From Haematococcus lacustris (taxonomy: Eukaryota > Chlorophyta > Chlorophyceae > Chlamydomonadales > Haematococcaceae), in NCBI GenBank assembly GCA_030144725.1, contig JASKMD010000027.1, forward strand, positions 3,086,842 to 3,150,841: DNA of 64,000 nucleotides. The letters are read 5' to 3'. Shown here one piece after another: positions 39,223 to 49,039 of the stretch. How positions within the stretch are numbered: position 1 is the stretch's first letter; every line of letters begins with the position of its first letter. The notes below the pieces were generated by a model, which did no database searches, had not been told where the DNA came from, and saw only the letters and a program-made list of their open reading frames with translations. Made by a program: the position numbers and the translations under genes.

Positions 39223-42200
39223 TGCCGGTGCTGCAGGGTGGCTTGTGGGTGGAGGAGGGCTAGTGTTGACAGTGGTGGTGGTGGCAGTGGTGGTGGTGGT
39301 GGCAGGGAAGGTGAGTGGGCTGTGAAACAAGTTGCTAGGATTGCTGCTCGAGGGGGATGGAGGTGGAGAGTTGCCGCCGGCCTGAGCCTGGCCGCTAGTG
39401 TGACTGGCACTGCTGCTGAGAGAAGAAGACGTGGCAGAGACGAGCCTGGACTGGAAGCGTGTGAACCAGGGTCCTGTGGGCAAGTCAGCATGTCATAGGG
39501 TGCAATGGCAAGGTATGCCTTGGCTAGCAGGCAGCCTGGCAGGCAGGCAACAGGGTGGATATGTGTTTTCCGGGGGTCATGGCATGCCCAGTTATATATT
39601 GCCAGGCCTGAAGTAGTAGTAATTGACAGTTGTTTCATCTTGTGTTTTTCCACCCTGTCATGTGGTTGGCGGTCAACTGGGTGATGAGTAATCCTGCAAT
39701 TGGTGGAAGGTCATGGGTTCGACCCCACCCGATGACCCCAAACACCACTTTGTTAAATTGCAGAGTTCCGGAAGACAGGAGGTATCAATCTTTTTATACA
39801 AATTGCTGGTTGCCTCCCCCTCCCCCTCCCCTCCCCCTCCCCCCTCCCCCTCCCCCCCCCTCCCTCCCCCTCCCCCTCCCCCTCCCCCTCCCCCTCCCCC
39901 CTCCCCCTCCCCCTCCCCCTCCCCCCTCCCCCTCCCCCCTCCCCCTCCCCCTTTCCCTCCCCCTCTTGGTACAATTGCCCATGCGTGGCCCACCCCTACC
40001 AACCAGGCCCCACCTGGTCCTCCACCTCCAGGGCTATTGGCAGGGGGTGGAACTGGTCAGTGGCCACGGTGGTGGGCCGAAGCAGCACCAGCTGGTCCTC
40101 AGCTTGCACCTGCAGCTCACCATGCCAAGGCCAAGGCATCCACCACAACCAGCCTTGCTTCAGGGGTAAGCCCTACTCCACCACCTACCCTAAGCCGGGT
40201 TAGCCCTAACCACCCTTCCCTACATGCCTCGACTCGTCTCAAACGCAGCCGAGGTTGGCTCATGGCATCAACTTCCAAACCAAGTCAAGGACATGTTTTG
40301 TCAACTGACGAATACATCGGGTGAGTACAGATGTACGCGAGTTGAGGCATAGAAAAGCTGCCGCCATCATGAGATAGGGCGGGGTACAACTTGGCTCACA
40401 GGCCCTTCCACGGGAGAGGGCACCTCCCCTACCTCCCCTGTGAGCCACAGCAACCAATCCTGAGTCAGAGTACAAGCAACAATAGCACCCCTGCTTCACT
40501 GGGGAGAGGAACCGATAAGCTAACAAACAGACATGGGAAGACAGCACAGGCACACGCATGCTCACACATGCACCACCATGCACCATCATGCATGCACCAC
40601 CATGCAAGCTTACAACCAAGCATGGGAAGACGGCACAGGCTGACGCATACAAGAAGGCTTGCTTATGTACAGTTGTCACAATAATGCACCACCAGGCTTG
40701 CATGCATGCATGCATGCGAGCTCATCATCAGTTACCATGTAGTCAGGGGAGGTGTTGAGCACACATGACCCGTCCTCATGAATGCAGCCCAGCACTATGG
40801 TGTCTGAGAACCTGACACAGCACAGCACCAGCAGGCGAAGAGGCTGTGGCAGCATGGACTGGCAGGTATCGAGGCAGGAGCAGGCTGGAGGCTTGCTGGC
40901 TTACCACAAGGCACTATAGCTACTCCCCAGGGTTAGGGTCAGGGTCAGGTTCAGGGTCAGGGTCAGGTTCAGGCTCAGGCTTGGGGTCAGGGTTAGGGTC
41001 AGGGTCAGGGTCAGGGTCAGGGCAGGGTCAGGGTCAAGATCAGGGTCAGGGTCAGGATCAGGGTCAGGGTCAGGGTCAAGGTCAAGGTCAGGGTCAGGGT
41101 CAGGGTCAGGGTCAGGGTCAGGGTCAGGGTCAGGGTCAGGGTCAGGGTCAGGGTCAGGGTCAGGGTCAGGGTCAGGGTCAGGGTCAGGGTCAGGGTCAGG
41201 GTCAGGGTCAGGGTCAGGGTCAGGGTCAGGGTCAGGGTCAGGGTCAGGGTCAGGGTCAGGGTCAGGGTCAGGGTCAGGGTCAGGGTCAGGGTCAGGGTCG
41301 GGGTCAGGGCTTCTCACCTGAAAGCACACTCCTGGAAGGTGGTACCAGCCAGCTCAGGCACCTGTTGCACGTACAGGTTGCTCCTGCTCAGGCAGTAGGG
41401 CAGGTTAGCGACAGGGCAGATCAACGGTGCTGATGCTGGTGACGGCGAGCAGGATTGCAAGATACGTCCTACCTCATTTGCTTACACACAGCTCCAGCAC
41501 CGCAGATCTGCCCTGGCACCGCTCTGATCTGCTGCCTGAGAAAGAGCCTCCTGCCTCCTGCCTCCTGCCTCCTGCCTCCCGCCTCGTCAGCCATCCCACA
41601 GCCATGGCCAACTCATTCACCAGGCTGACTTGCTAGGCTAACAGGGAGGCTGGCTCATTAGTAGGCTATCTATGTCAGGTGCTTGGGTGTCAGGTAAGTC
41701 GGGTAGGTCGGGTAGGTTGGGTGGGTGCCAGGCTGGCTCATGCTATTGGCTGGCTCGCTAGGCTAGCCAGGTTGGCTGCCTCATGAGCCGACTGGCTCAC
41801 TTGTTGCTGAAGTCCATGATCTGTTTGCTGACGGCGGCGATGAAGGGGCTCTTGACCATCTTGGCCACCCTCCGGGCATTGAGGCGGGCGGTGGGCAGAG
41901 GGACTACACGGGAGGAGCAGGCGTAGCGGAGGATGGGGATGGCATTGCTGGTGCTCATCTGCAGCAGCACACAGCCCCACTGCTGCTGCGGTGCACTCAC
42001 CACATCACACCGCATAAAACCGAATTACACCACATCTCACACATCCAAGGTCGGGCCCACCCTTGATGACTGGCAGCAGTCACCAGCTGCACACTAGTCT
42101 GCTGCATTGACCTTGACGCAGGCCAGCCCCATTTCCATGAGGGGGCAGCAATGCAGGGGCTGGTTTGGGCTGACATAGCCGCTGGCTGCAGGGCTCCGTG

Positions 42201-42710
42201 CAAGGGCCAGGCACCAGGCCTAGTGCAGACGAGGGCACATTTACGCAAGATTGCAGGTCAAAGGTCGAACTTCAGCATCCCATTTGATAGCGCAAGGCGA
42301 GCTCTAGATGTGGCATATCATAGGAAACGCTATATACAGCAAACTATGCATAAAGCACATACCCAGTAACTTTCCTAGTCCTGGCCACCCTGTTTCTCAT
42401 GGTCTCTTGCTTCTTCACAAGAGCCCAAGTTTGTTGTTGCGCATGGCATCATTAGATAGTTGCTAGGCTAGTTGTCAGGTCGCGTTATGTTTGCGCAGTG
42501 TGAGAGGTTACATCTCAACACTGCGGGATTCGCCCGTTTCACCTGCATCCTGGGTTATTGCTTCTAGATACCTTGGCAGAGAAATGGCCAGAATTAGGCA
42601 CTATGGAACACAGTGCAGGCTAGGCAGGTTAGCTGGATTCACCTGCACCACCACTTGCCCGCCCTCCCGAGGATTGTCACACATCTCATCCAGCAGGATA
42701 GCACACCTGC

Positions 42711-42744
<34 letters not shown>

Positions 42745-45700
42745 CCCGGAAGTCGCTGTGGCAAGAGCAGCGGCGGCGGCGGCAGCAGCAGGAGCAGCAG
42801 CTGGAGCAGGAGCAGGAGCAGCAGCAGCAGCAGGAGCAGCAAGGCCACCATTGGCAGCAGCCACATCTCCTGCCACCTTGCTACCTGAGCTTTGAGTTGA
42901 GGTCACTGACTGAGGTGAACAAGAAGTCTACTTGCCCAGCCGATCTGCCCACCTGACCGACTGAGCGTCAGCCTCCTCCGGGCATCGTGACTGGTCGCTG
43001 ATCACAATGGTCTTGGCAGCATGGCGGGCGGCCACGGTCTCTAGGTCCTGTTTGGGGCGGGCAGGAGTTGAGGTAGTGGCCCAGGAAAGCTGGCAAGCAG
43101 GTGGGCGCACGGGTGGGCGGGCGGGCGGGCGGGCGGGCGGGCGGGCGGGCGGGCGGGCGGGCGGGCGGGCGGGCGGGTGGGCGGGCAGGCAGGCAGGCAG
43201 TTGGGAGGGTGGGTGGGAGGGAGGGAGGGAGGTTGGAAGAGCTGGGTACTCACTGCGGGCACCAAGGGGCTGCCCTCTCTGAAGACGAAGCGTGAGCCCA
43301 AGCGGTCAGACTCTGGCAGCACTCGCCTACAACCAGCACCACAAGCTCATGTTACGCCAGCACATTCACTTTGCCTCTCCTTTGGTGGGTGGGGCAAATT
43401 TCACAAGGCGGAGCGGGGCAGGGCGGGGCAGGATGAGCAAGGGCGGAATTGTCTAGACAGGAAGCTGTAGATATGCTAGCTGCACCCAGGACTAGCAAGA
43501 GTCGGAAATGCCAGGATGCAAGAATGCATTATGCAAAAATGCACAAGGCGGGGCGAGGCGGGGCGGGATGAGATAGGGCCAGGGTCAGGGTCAGGGCCAC
43601 CTACTTGATAAGCGCCTCCATCTCTAGCTTAGGTCTTTGCGTGAGCACCACCACCGTGGCCCCTCCATCATTGCGGTAGGCATGGGTTAGCTGCAGCCAG
43701 GGTAGCCGTCAGGCGGAGTTAATGATCCAGCAGCTGCTGCTCCTAGCATTGCAACAGGGGTGGATGCACAGCTGTGGTATTGCAGTCCATAAAGTGCCCT
43801 TCGCTAGTGATCAGAATAGGTCATGCTGCTGCTAGTGCTGTTGCTACTACTGATGCTGCTGCTATCAGTGCTGCTGCTACCTCTGCCACTGCCACTGTCG
43901 CTGCCACTGCCGCTACCTTCCCTGTAGATCGGGGGCTTTGCTGGTGCCGTGGCTGCAGAGGGTGCGGCAGTTGGTGTCAGTTTCTTGATGCTCCTTGCCC
44001 TGCTACTCTTGTTCTGCAGTCAGCCTGTCAGCTGCTGCCACTTTCGCTCAGTCCTGACCTGCTCCAGGGTCTTCCACACCACCTCCAAGTCCCTCTGGCT
44101 AGTTGCCCAGCCCAGCACTAGCACATGGCCAGCCTCAAACACCCTGGTGCCCCGCCGCACATTCTCCTCTATCACCTCCAACACTACCTGCAGCCAGCCG
44201 CCACGGCAGCATACAATGGCAAGCTGAAGCTGGGCGTTGCGGGCAGCAGGCAGCTAGGTGAAGCGGGTGGCAGGCAGCTGGGCGAAGCGGGCAGCAGGCA
44301 GCTGGGCATAGCGGGCAGCAGGCAGCTGGGCATAGCGGGCAGCAGGCAGCTGGGCATTGCGGGCTGCAAGTGATTAGGCGTTGCGTGCATGAGGCAGTGG
44401 GCAGTGGATAGGCAGCGTGTGGGAAACAGGCAGGCTGTCTGGGTTGAGCTTTGGTGGAGCTGGCATGAGAGGGCACAGGTACAGCTGGCTGGATGGGTAC
44501 AGCCGGCTGGAGGTGGCTGCTGGTGTCACCTGTTCGACCAGTGCCAGCACGAGCGCAAAGCTGGCCAAGCCAATGGCCGCCACTAGGACGCTGAACGCCT
44601 GGTGAGAGATGGAGGGGGAGTCCACCTCAGGGAATTCCTGCGCTCAGCAACAAGCCTGGTGTAGCAAAGTATATGGTAACCTTGATGCGGAAGGGGTTTG
44701 GGACAGCAAGGTTGACACAAGCTGGACAAACCCCTTACAGGACAGGGGCAGGGGCAGGGGCAGGCTACATGGTTGCCCTCACCTGACCAAAACTGAGGAT
44801 GAGCACCTCATAGATGTCCCTGCACAGGGCAAGCATCACATGACCATTGCTTCTGTTTGGCAGAGTCACAGCCATGAGCCATTAAGTATCACACAGCATT
44901 TGACAGAGGGATTACATTCCAGGTGAAGGAGTGCTGCACGCCAGTCTTGTGAAGCCATAGGTCTGGTGGTCTTCGTGTGACATGGTCTGAGGAGTGTGGC
45001 CAAGGCAGCAGCCCCTGGGCAGCTAGGTGTGACTAGGCTACTGGGGAGTGTGATCCAGAGTTGGGTGTGCTTGTGACCACAGGTGAATGGCAGCTGGGCG
45101 GGCGGGCGGAAAGGCAGGCGGGCGGGGCGGGCGGGCGGGCGGGCAGACAGATAGGTGGCATGGTAGGTTGTGAGTCAGGCAGGGGCCTGGAGTCAGGGTT
45201 AGGGTTATCTATATTCTCAGCTTTGGGGCCTGGACCTGCCTAGCCTCCTACCTCCAGAATGCGGTGAAGCCTGAGGGCGCCCCTCCATCCACCACCAGGG
45301 AGCGCAGGCAGCTGTTCACCAGGGACACCGACAGGAACAGCGCCAGGAACAGCTGCAGGTCCGAGGTAGTGGACCTCACATTGTAGCTGCAAGCACACCA
45401 CAGGGTCGGGGTTCAGGGTCAGGGTCAGGGTCAGGGTTAGGGTGAGGTTGGGGTTTGGGAGAGGCTTAGATGGTGCTCAACAACTACATAGCTGTCGAGG
45501 CTTTGCAAACTAGAGATGGTACGGTCAAAAAAAGGATAGGAAGAAAAGAAAAACTAATCTACTGAGGGGACGTGACTCGGCATCCTTTATTTGCTCCAGT
45601 TTACTAGTTGCCGCCAGAGCCTGGAGACAGACTGTCCTCTTAACTCCTAACTAACTCAGTACTCAGCTGTTTGCTGTTGCAAGTTTTGACTTGGGTGTGG

Positions 45701-47006
45701 CTGCTGACCCCACTCTGCCTCCTAGCCTGCGGGGTCCCTGTGAGGGTGTGGTGCTGGTGCTGCTCACTAGAGGTAGAGCTGGCGCTCCAGGAAGGATTCT
45801 TCCCTGCCCTCGCGTGCCTGGGCCTTGCTTGCTCTGCTGCGTGCAACTGAGCCATCCTCCAGGCCCTGCTTCCACCATCGTTTCCTGTGGCGTGGTGTGC
45901 AGCAAGGTGCGGCAAGTGCAAAGGCCTGCAAGCTCCAGAGCTGTGCATCACGGGAGACTACCAGGTAGTGGGTCAACACACATTCATCTGGCAGTTTGTA
46001 GCTGTCAGCTGCCCAGGTGCCACGGGCAGTTTATCGCGGAGCCTGAGCTCTGAACTGTGACTTGTGCTGCTGAGTCGCTGACCTGAGGATGTCGAGGATT
46101 GACGTGAATAAAGGCAGCGCAGCGAGCGGACGGTGCCGCGAACGAGCCCATGACGGGCGCGACAGGAGCGCGGGGCAGATGCGATACCGAGGGGGCCTGG
46201 CCTGTACTGAACTTCGTCCAACTTGCATCAATGCGCCCTGCTTTGCAAGAACCGGTGACCTGGTATCATTTGTCGCGCATGGGCGCTACCAGTCGCAATG
46301 CTTATGAACACGGTACCCGAGCGCGATGGCACCGCCGAGGTGATCGCAAGGGTGCATGTCATGGGCTCGGGACTTGCAACAACTTGCGGGCATCTGCGAC
46401 ATGTGTAGGGACTGCCCAGTGTCTGGTAGGGAGCGTTCCGTTTCATCTGCTTTTATGTGCTAGACGCGTCAGGTGAACTTGACTGGAGGTGGTAGATTAG
46501 GACGCATCTAAGTTAATAATGCAGCTTGGAGACGAACATGCTTTGCCGTGCTATACCAGGAACCCAGTTTCCCTATCCTGGGGAGCCCCTCAACTTCTCT
46601 ACAACAGGTAGTGACTGATGATACTGTGTTCCTAACCTAGGTGTGAATGAACGTCCACTGGCTTATTGCAGAGGGCAGGGGACGTTGCTGTATAATATGG
46701 TCTCGTCGTTGCATGCAAAGGTGGTTACATTGAGCCCCACGTTGAGGACCCCGAGCTCATTTGTACGTAAACGTGTTCAAATGTGGGCTGGGGTCATGTC
46801 ATTACATGTAAAAGAAGAAAAAGCGGCATGTTGCAGTTAAATAATAAAGAGACTCCGAAAGGGACTACCCGCACCTACCCCTGGTCCACCACGTTCAAAT
46901 CTATCCTCAACGCCAGTCCCATCCCCACATCCGCCACAGCCCGCCCATGCGTGGTTATGAGTGCATATTTCTTGCAAGGCATTGTCAAGGTGTGATGTTG
47001 TCGCAG
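26279..47006 (-). CDS. CASTOR/POLLUX/DMI1/PEC-type ion channel gene (overall)
   Basis: Reading right to left, about 27 exons join with consistent phase except at the linker (38.2-39.5 kb). The order is the family's: TM/pore exons, first RCK-like half, linker, second RCK-like half, then a long tail. Plant relatives are cation (Ca/K) channels of the nuclear envelope (CASTOR, POLLUX/DMI1) or plastid envelope (PEC1/PEC2); membrane and ion here are inferred. The product would be near 1,900 residues, against roughly 800-950 in plants, the excess being low-complexity linker and tail. The start codon and first TM exons were not found; they should lie between 47007 and about 49000. Two of its introns use GC donors. 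The exon groups are given as separate entries. Confidence 0.85.
29694..29790 (+). repeat. Dispersed intronic repeat, copy 2
   Basis: Matches 23742-23836 over ~90 bp with substitutions. It lies in the channel intron between 29378 and 29990, on the opposite strand relative to transcription compared with copy 1. Confidence 0.75.
30379..36410 (-). CDS. Channel second RCK-like half (10 exons)
   Basis: Exons 36309-36410, 35718-35806, 34959-35063, 34494-34578, 33360-33431, 32925-33023, 32594-32670, 31731-31800, 31442-31527 and 30379-30474, all phase-consistent. It begins [19 protein letters not shown], the second Rossmann-like strand of the family, with LGW/AGW in place of GxGxxG. It continues [81 protein letters not shown] and ends with KFIVLRP, matching the conserved order in DMI1/PEC proteins. 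Donors after 32925 and 31442 are GC instead of GT. Confidence 0.85.
30650..30890. repeat. Minisatellite, ~11-bp unit
   Basis: About 20 copies of ggggcggttga with variants, in the channel intron between 30475 and 31441. Confidence 0.9.
33640..33775. repeat. Minisatellite, ~21-bp unit
   Basis: Tandem ccttcactccgcactctgca units decaying into shorter ccttcat units, inside the channel intron 33432-34493. Confidence 0.8.
34679..34792. repeat. Heptamer array (GGAGGGT)n
   Basis: About 16 near-perfect copies of ggagggt on the plus strand, in the channel intron 34579-34958. Confidence 0.95.
36029..36078. repeat. Tetranucleotide microsatellite
   Basis: (aatc)n passing into (aacc)n and back, in the channel intron 35807-36308. 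Confidence 0.9.
36413..36683. repeat. Hexamer array (GGGTCA)n touching a splice acceptor
   Basis: About 45 perfect copies. On the transcribed strand this reads (CTGACC)n and runs directly into the AG acceptor of the exon starting at 36410. Confidence 0.95.
36755..39473 (-). CDS. Channel inter-RCK linker (low complexity)
   Basis: Exon 36755-37114 is well bounded (120 codons, Ser/Arg/Pro-rich, ending NMIFMVPV, phase 0 to the next exon). Upstream, an exon starts at 39473 (acceptor tgcccacag). One frame reads [19 protein letters not shown] and later [15 protein letters not shown]; another frame stays open down to 37263 and contains [18 protein letters not shown] think the first is used to about 38760 and the second in an exon starting near 38690, but I could not fix the internal junctions. 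[10 protein letters not shown] resembles [10 protein letters not shown] in the tail. Whether any of the (CTCTCC)n array is translated is unknown. Confidence 0.5.
37292..38219. repeat. 930-bp hexamer array (CTCTCC)n
   Basis: CTCTCC units with an internal CGCCCT block (37490-37550) and occasional dropped bases. The minus strand has no stop in any frame, so the large open frame there is not evidence of coding. Confidence 0.95.
39661..39760 (+). mobile_element. Possible tRNA-derived SINE fragment
   Basis: It contains an RNA polymerase III B-box (gggttcgaccccac) and, 40-50 nt upstream, an A-box-like tggcggtcaactggg. It is followed by unique sequence and the CCCCCT array at 39812. It lies in the channel intron between 39474 and 40003. 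No target duplication was found. Confidence 0.35.
39812..39966. repeat. C-rich array (CCCCCT)n
   Basis: Imperfect CCCCCT/CCCCT units in the channel intron, 40 bp from the donor of exon 40004/40014-40109. Confidence 0.9.
40004..44187 (-). CDS. Channel first RCK-like half (9 exons)
   Basis: Exons 44059-44187, 43605-43690, 43254-43326, 42953-43047, 42643-42706, 41801-41958, 41318-41383, 40736-40811 and about 40004-40109 (donor at 40014 or 40004), in phase. Motifs in order: [133 protein letters not shown] and [12 protein letters not shown]. These parallel the CASTOR/POLLUX/PEC order, including the DQSDAR-like box (here [10 protein letters not shown]) and the yyIxxxPxLxGxxFxE box. Confidence 0.88.
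40929..41311. repeat. Second hexamer array (GGGTCA)n with TTAGGG variants
   Basis: About 60 units, irregular at the left (gggttaggg, ggttcaggg) and near-perfect at the right. It begins 6-7 nt downstream of the donor of exon 41318-41383. Confidence 0.95.
43108..43180. repeat. (GGGC)n array
   Basis: Perfect gggc repeats in the channel intron 43048-43253. A second short (GGGC)n patch is at 45105-45145. Confidence 0.9.
44240..44366. repeat. 24-bp tandem repeat
   Basis: About five copies of gcgggcagcaggcagctggg plus cata, in the channel intron 44188-44529. Confidence 0.9.
44530..47006 (-). CDS. Channel transmembrane and pore exons
   Basis: Exons 45252-45386, 44783-44819 and 44530-44637 give a TM helix ([20 protein letters not shown]), then [15 protein letters not shown] in the place of the family's pore/selectivity segment, then a second helix ([20 protein letters not shown]) leading to EENVRRG. 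An extra exon 46879-47006 ([20 protein letters not shown]) joins in phase but has no clear homology, so it is tentative. The intervening 1.5-kb intron (45387-46878) holds hexamer traces and the repeat copy at 46552. Confidence 0.75.
46552..46645 (+). repeat. Dispersed repeat, copy A
   Basis: Shares tttccctatcctggggwgcc and aggtagtgactgrt... with 57075-57170 over about 90 bp. It lies in the long channel intron. Confidence 0.7.
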
Positions 47007-49039
47007 CTATAATAGCATACAACCAATAGCCATGGCCATGTGCCAATGCCAAGTTGTCAATGCTGTTCCAGCTACCTGACCTAGTAAACTCACTACCCTA
47101 CCCTACCCTGCCCTACCCTACCCTGCCCTACCATGCCCTGCCCAGCCTTCACTGTCTACCTACACCCACACCTGCGCCCTACCAATCTGAACTCCACCAC
47201 ACCTCCCACCACTTCCGGTGTTAGCCATCACCATCACCATCATCATCGTCACCACCACCACCACTGGCACGTCAAGGCCTCACCCTACCACACCCGTACT
47301 ACACAACATGAAGACTACCTCTGCATGCATGCATGCCAACCTGCTGAACTTCGCTGGCTTTATTGACAAACCACCCCCACAAACGGCCCGACTGGCGTGA
47401 GGTAAATACTGGCACCTAGTGACAGCTGCAGTGAATGAGCAGAGGTGGATGTGACCTGCTGGCAGGCATTTGATCTGACGTCACGTATGTTGTGCTAGGG
47501 AGGAGAGGGTCAGGCCCAAGAGACCTCGCAGCAAAAAGGAGAGCTCACAGCGGCCCTCCTCCTCCTCCACCACCCCTCCTCCACCCCTGGCCTCTCAGGT
47601 CAGAAGTGGAGCAGGCTTTACAGCCAACAGCTTGGGCAACAGCTTGGTCAGCAGCCGCCACCCTGCCGTCCCTCACCAGCCAGACAGGGCTGCCGACAGG
47701 GTGGCAGACACGGTTGTGTCCCATATGTCAAAGCAGCAATGCCTCAATATCACCCCCTCCCCTCCCGCCCCTCCCCTCACCCCTGCCCACCTGATACCCC
47801 TGCAATTGCCATCCAAGGCAGTGAACTTCCCGCCCCTCACCCCTGCTTACCTCAACCCGCTTCGTAGCTACTCATCACACGCATCCTACTTCCTTGACAC
47901 GCCCACAATAATCAAGATTGACTTTCACACCATTCACACATGGAGAGCCCATGCACATTAGGGCTGTGCTAGACAGGGTTCAGCTCAAGGCATGCCTGGC
48001 CTGACCTTAACAGCAGCAGCAGCAGCAGCAGCAGCATGGCTGGCTTGCAGCAAAAGCTCAGTATGCATGCATGCAGGCTTGAAAGGGCCTACTTAGCTCA
48101 GAACACTTTGCTACCCCCACACACACAAACACCATGATGGCATGCCGCCGTCTAGGGCTAAGGCATACATGCACGCTTGATAGGGGCAGGGTGGCATACC
48201 CAGCTTAAAACACTTTGCTACCCCTCCCCTACACAGCCACCATGATGGCATGCTGCTTTTCAGGTTCAAGGCATGCTTGCTCTGCCATTATGAAAAAGGA
48301 CAAAGCAGGCTGAGCACGAGGGTGGCGGCCTGCCCTGCCACCGCATGGCTTGATCAGGCAACAGCACCTCCTCTCCTGTTTAGGCTAGCCTGACACCATG
48401 AGGGCTGAGTGGCAGCAGCATGCACATGCCACGAGGCTATTTCCTTGGCTGACTGACAACACAAACGCACTTTGCTGCTGGCCGGCTCACATTAGCCACT
48501 GGGAGTATCATTGCACCCTGGGCTGACCTGGGCCTGGGCCCACCTCCTCCCACCACCTGACCCCACCCAACCACAACCAAATACAAAGCCCACCACAGGG
48601 CCTCATGCCCTACCCTGCCAAGTGTGACCCAGTAGTGAGGCCAGTGAGCATTGTGTGACCCCTCCTTCACACACTGTTTGCCTCATGGTTCCGTGCCAGA
48701 CTCCATGCATGACCCCATGCAAGCCCAGATCGCAAGGCCAGGGTGCGCCACAAGGGAGGCACACCACCACCACCTGGGTTGACCTAGCCCCCCCCACGTG
48801 ACCCCCTCTACCCTCCACACGCTTTGGCTCGAGCTGTTCCTCCTGATGGCACCCCCACCTCCTCACTGACCACAAGGCACTTCTGGGCAAGGCATGCAGC
48901 CACGCCTGGCTGCCAGCTGCTCCATTCCCATAGCTGAGTGATGATACACAAGTGTGATCAAAAGCAAAGATCACACCCATGCTGCCCTCATATTCCTGGT
49001 TGCTGACGTGGCAGGGTCCTGCGGTACGCAGTGCAGCAG
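47007..49039. other. Unassigned region upstream of the channel exons
   Basis: It should contain the channel's 5' exons and promoter, plus the 3' end of the kinase, but I found no convincing exon. Visible: (TACCC)n-like repeats at 47089-47140, cat-rich repeats at 47225-47265, a CAG run at 48012-48035, and a tandem duplication of acactttgctaccccc ... ccatgatggcatgc (about 48100-48145 and 48209-48260). Confidence 0.5.

Noticed and set aside
40901..41433. Open frames encoding Gly-Gln or Asp-Pro polymers
   Set aside because: Same cause: the GGGTCA array between channel exons 41318-41383 and 40736-40811.
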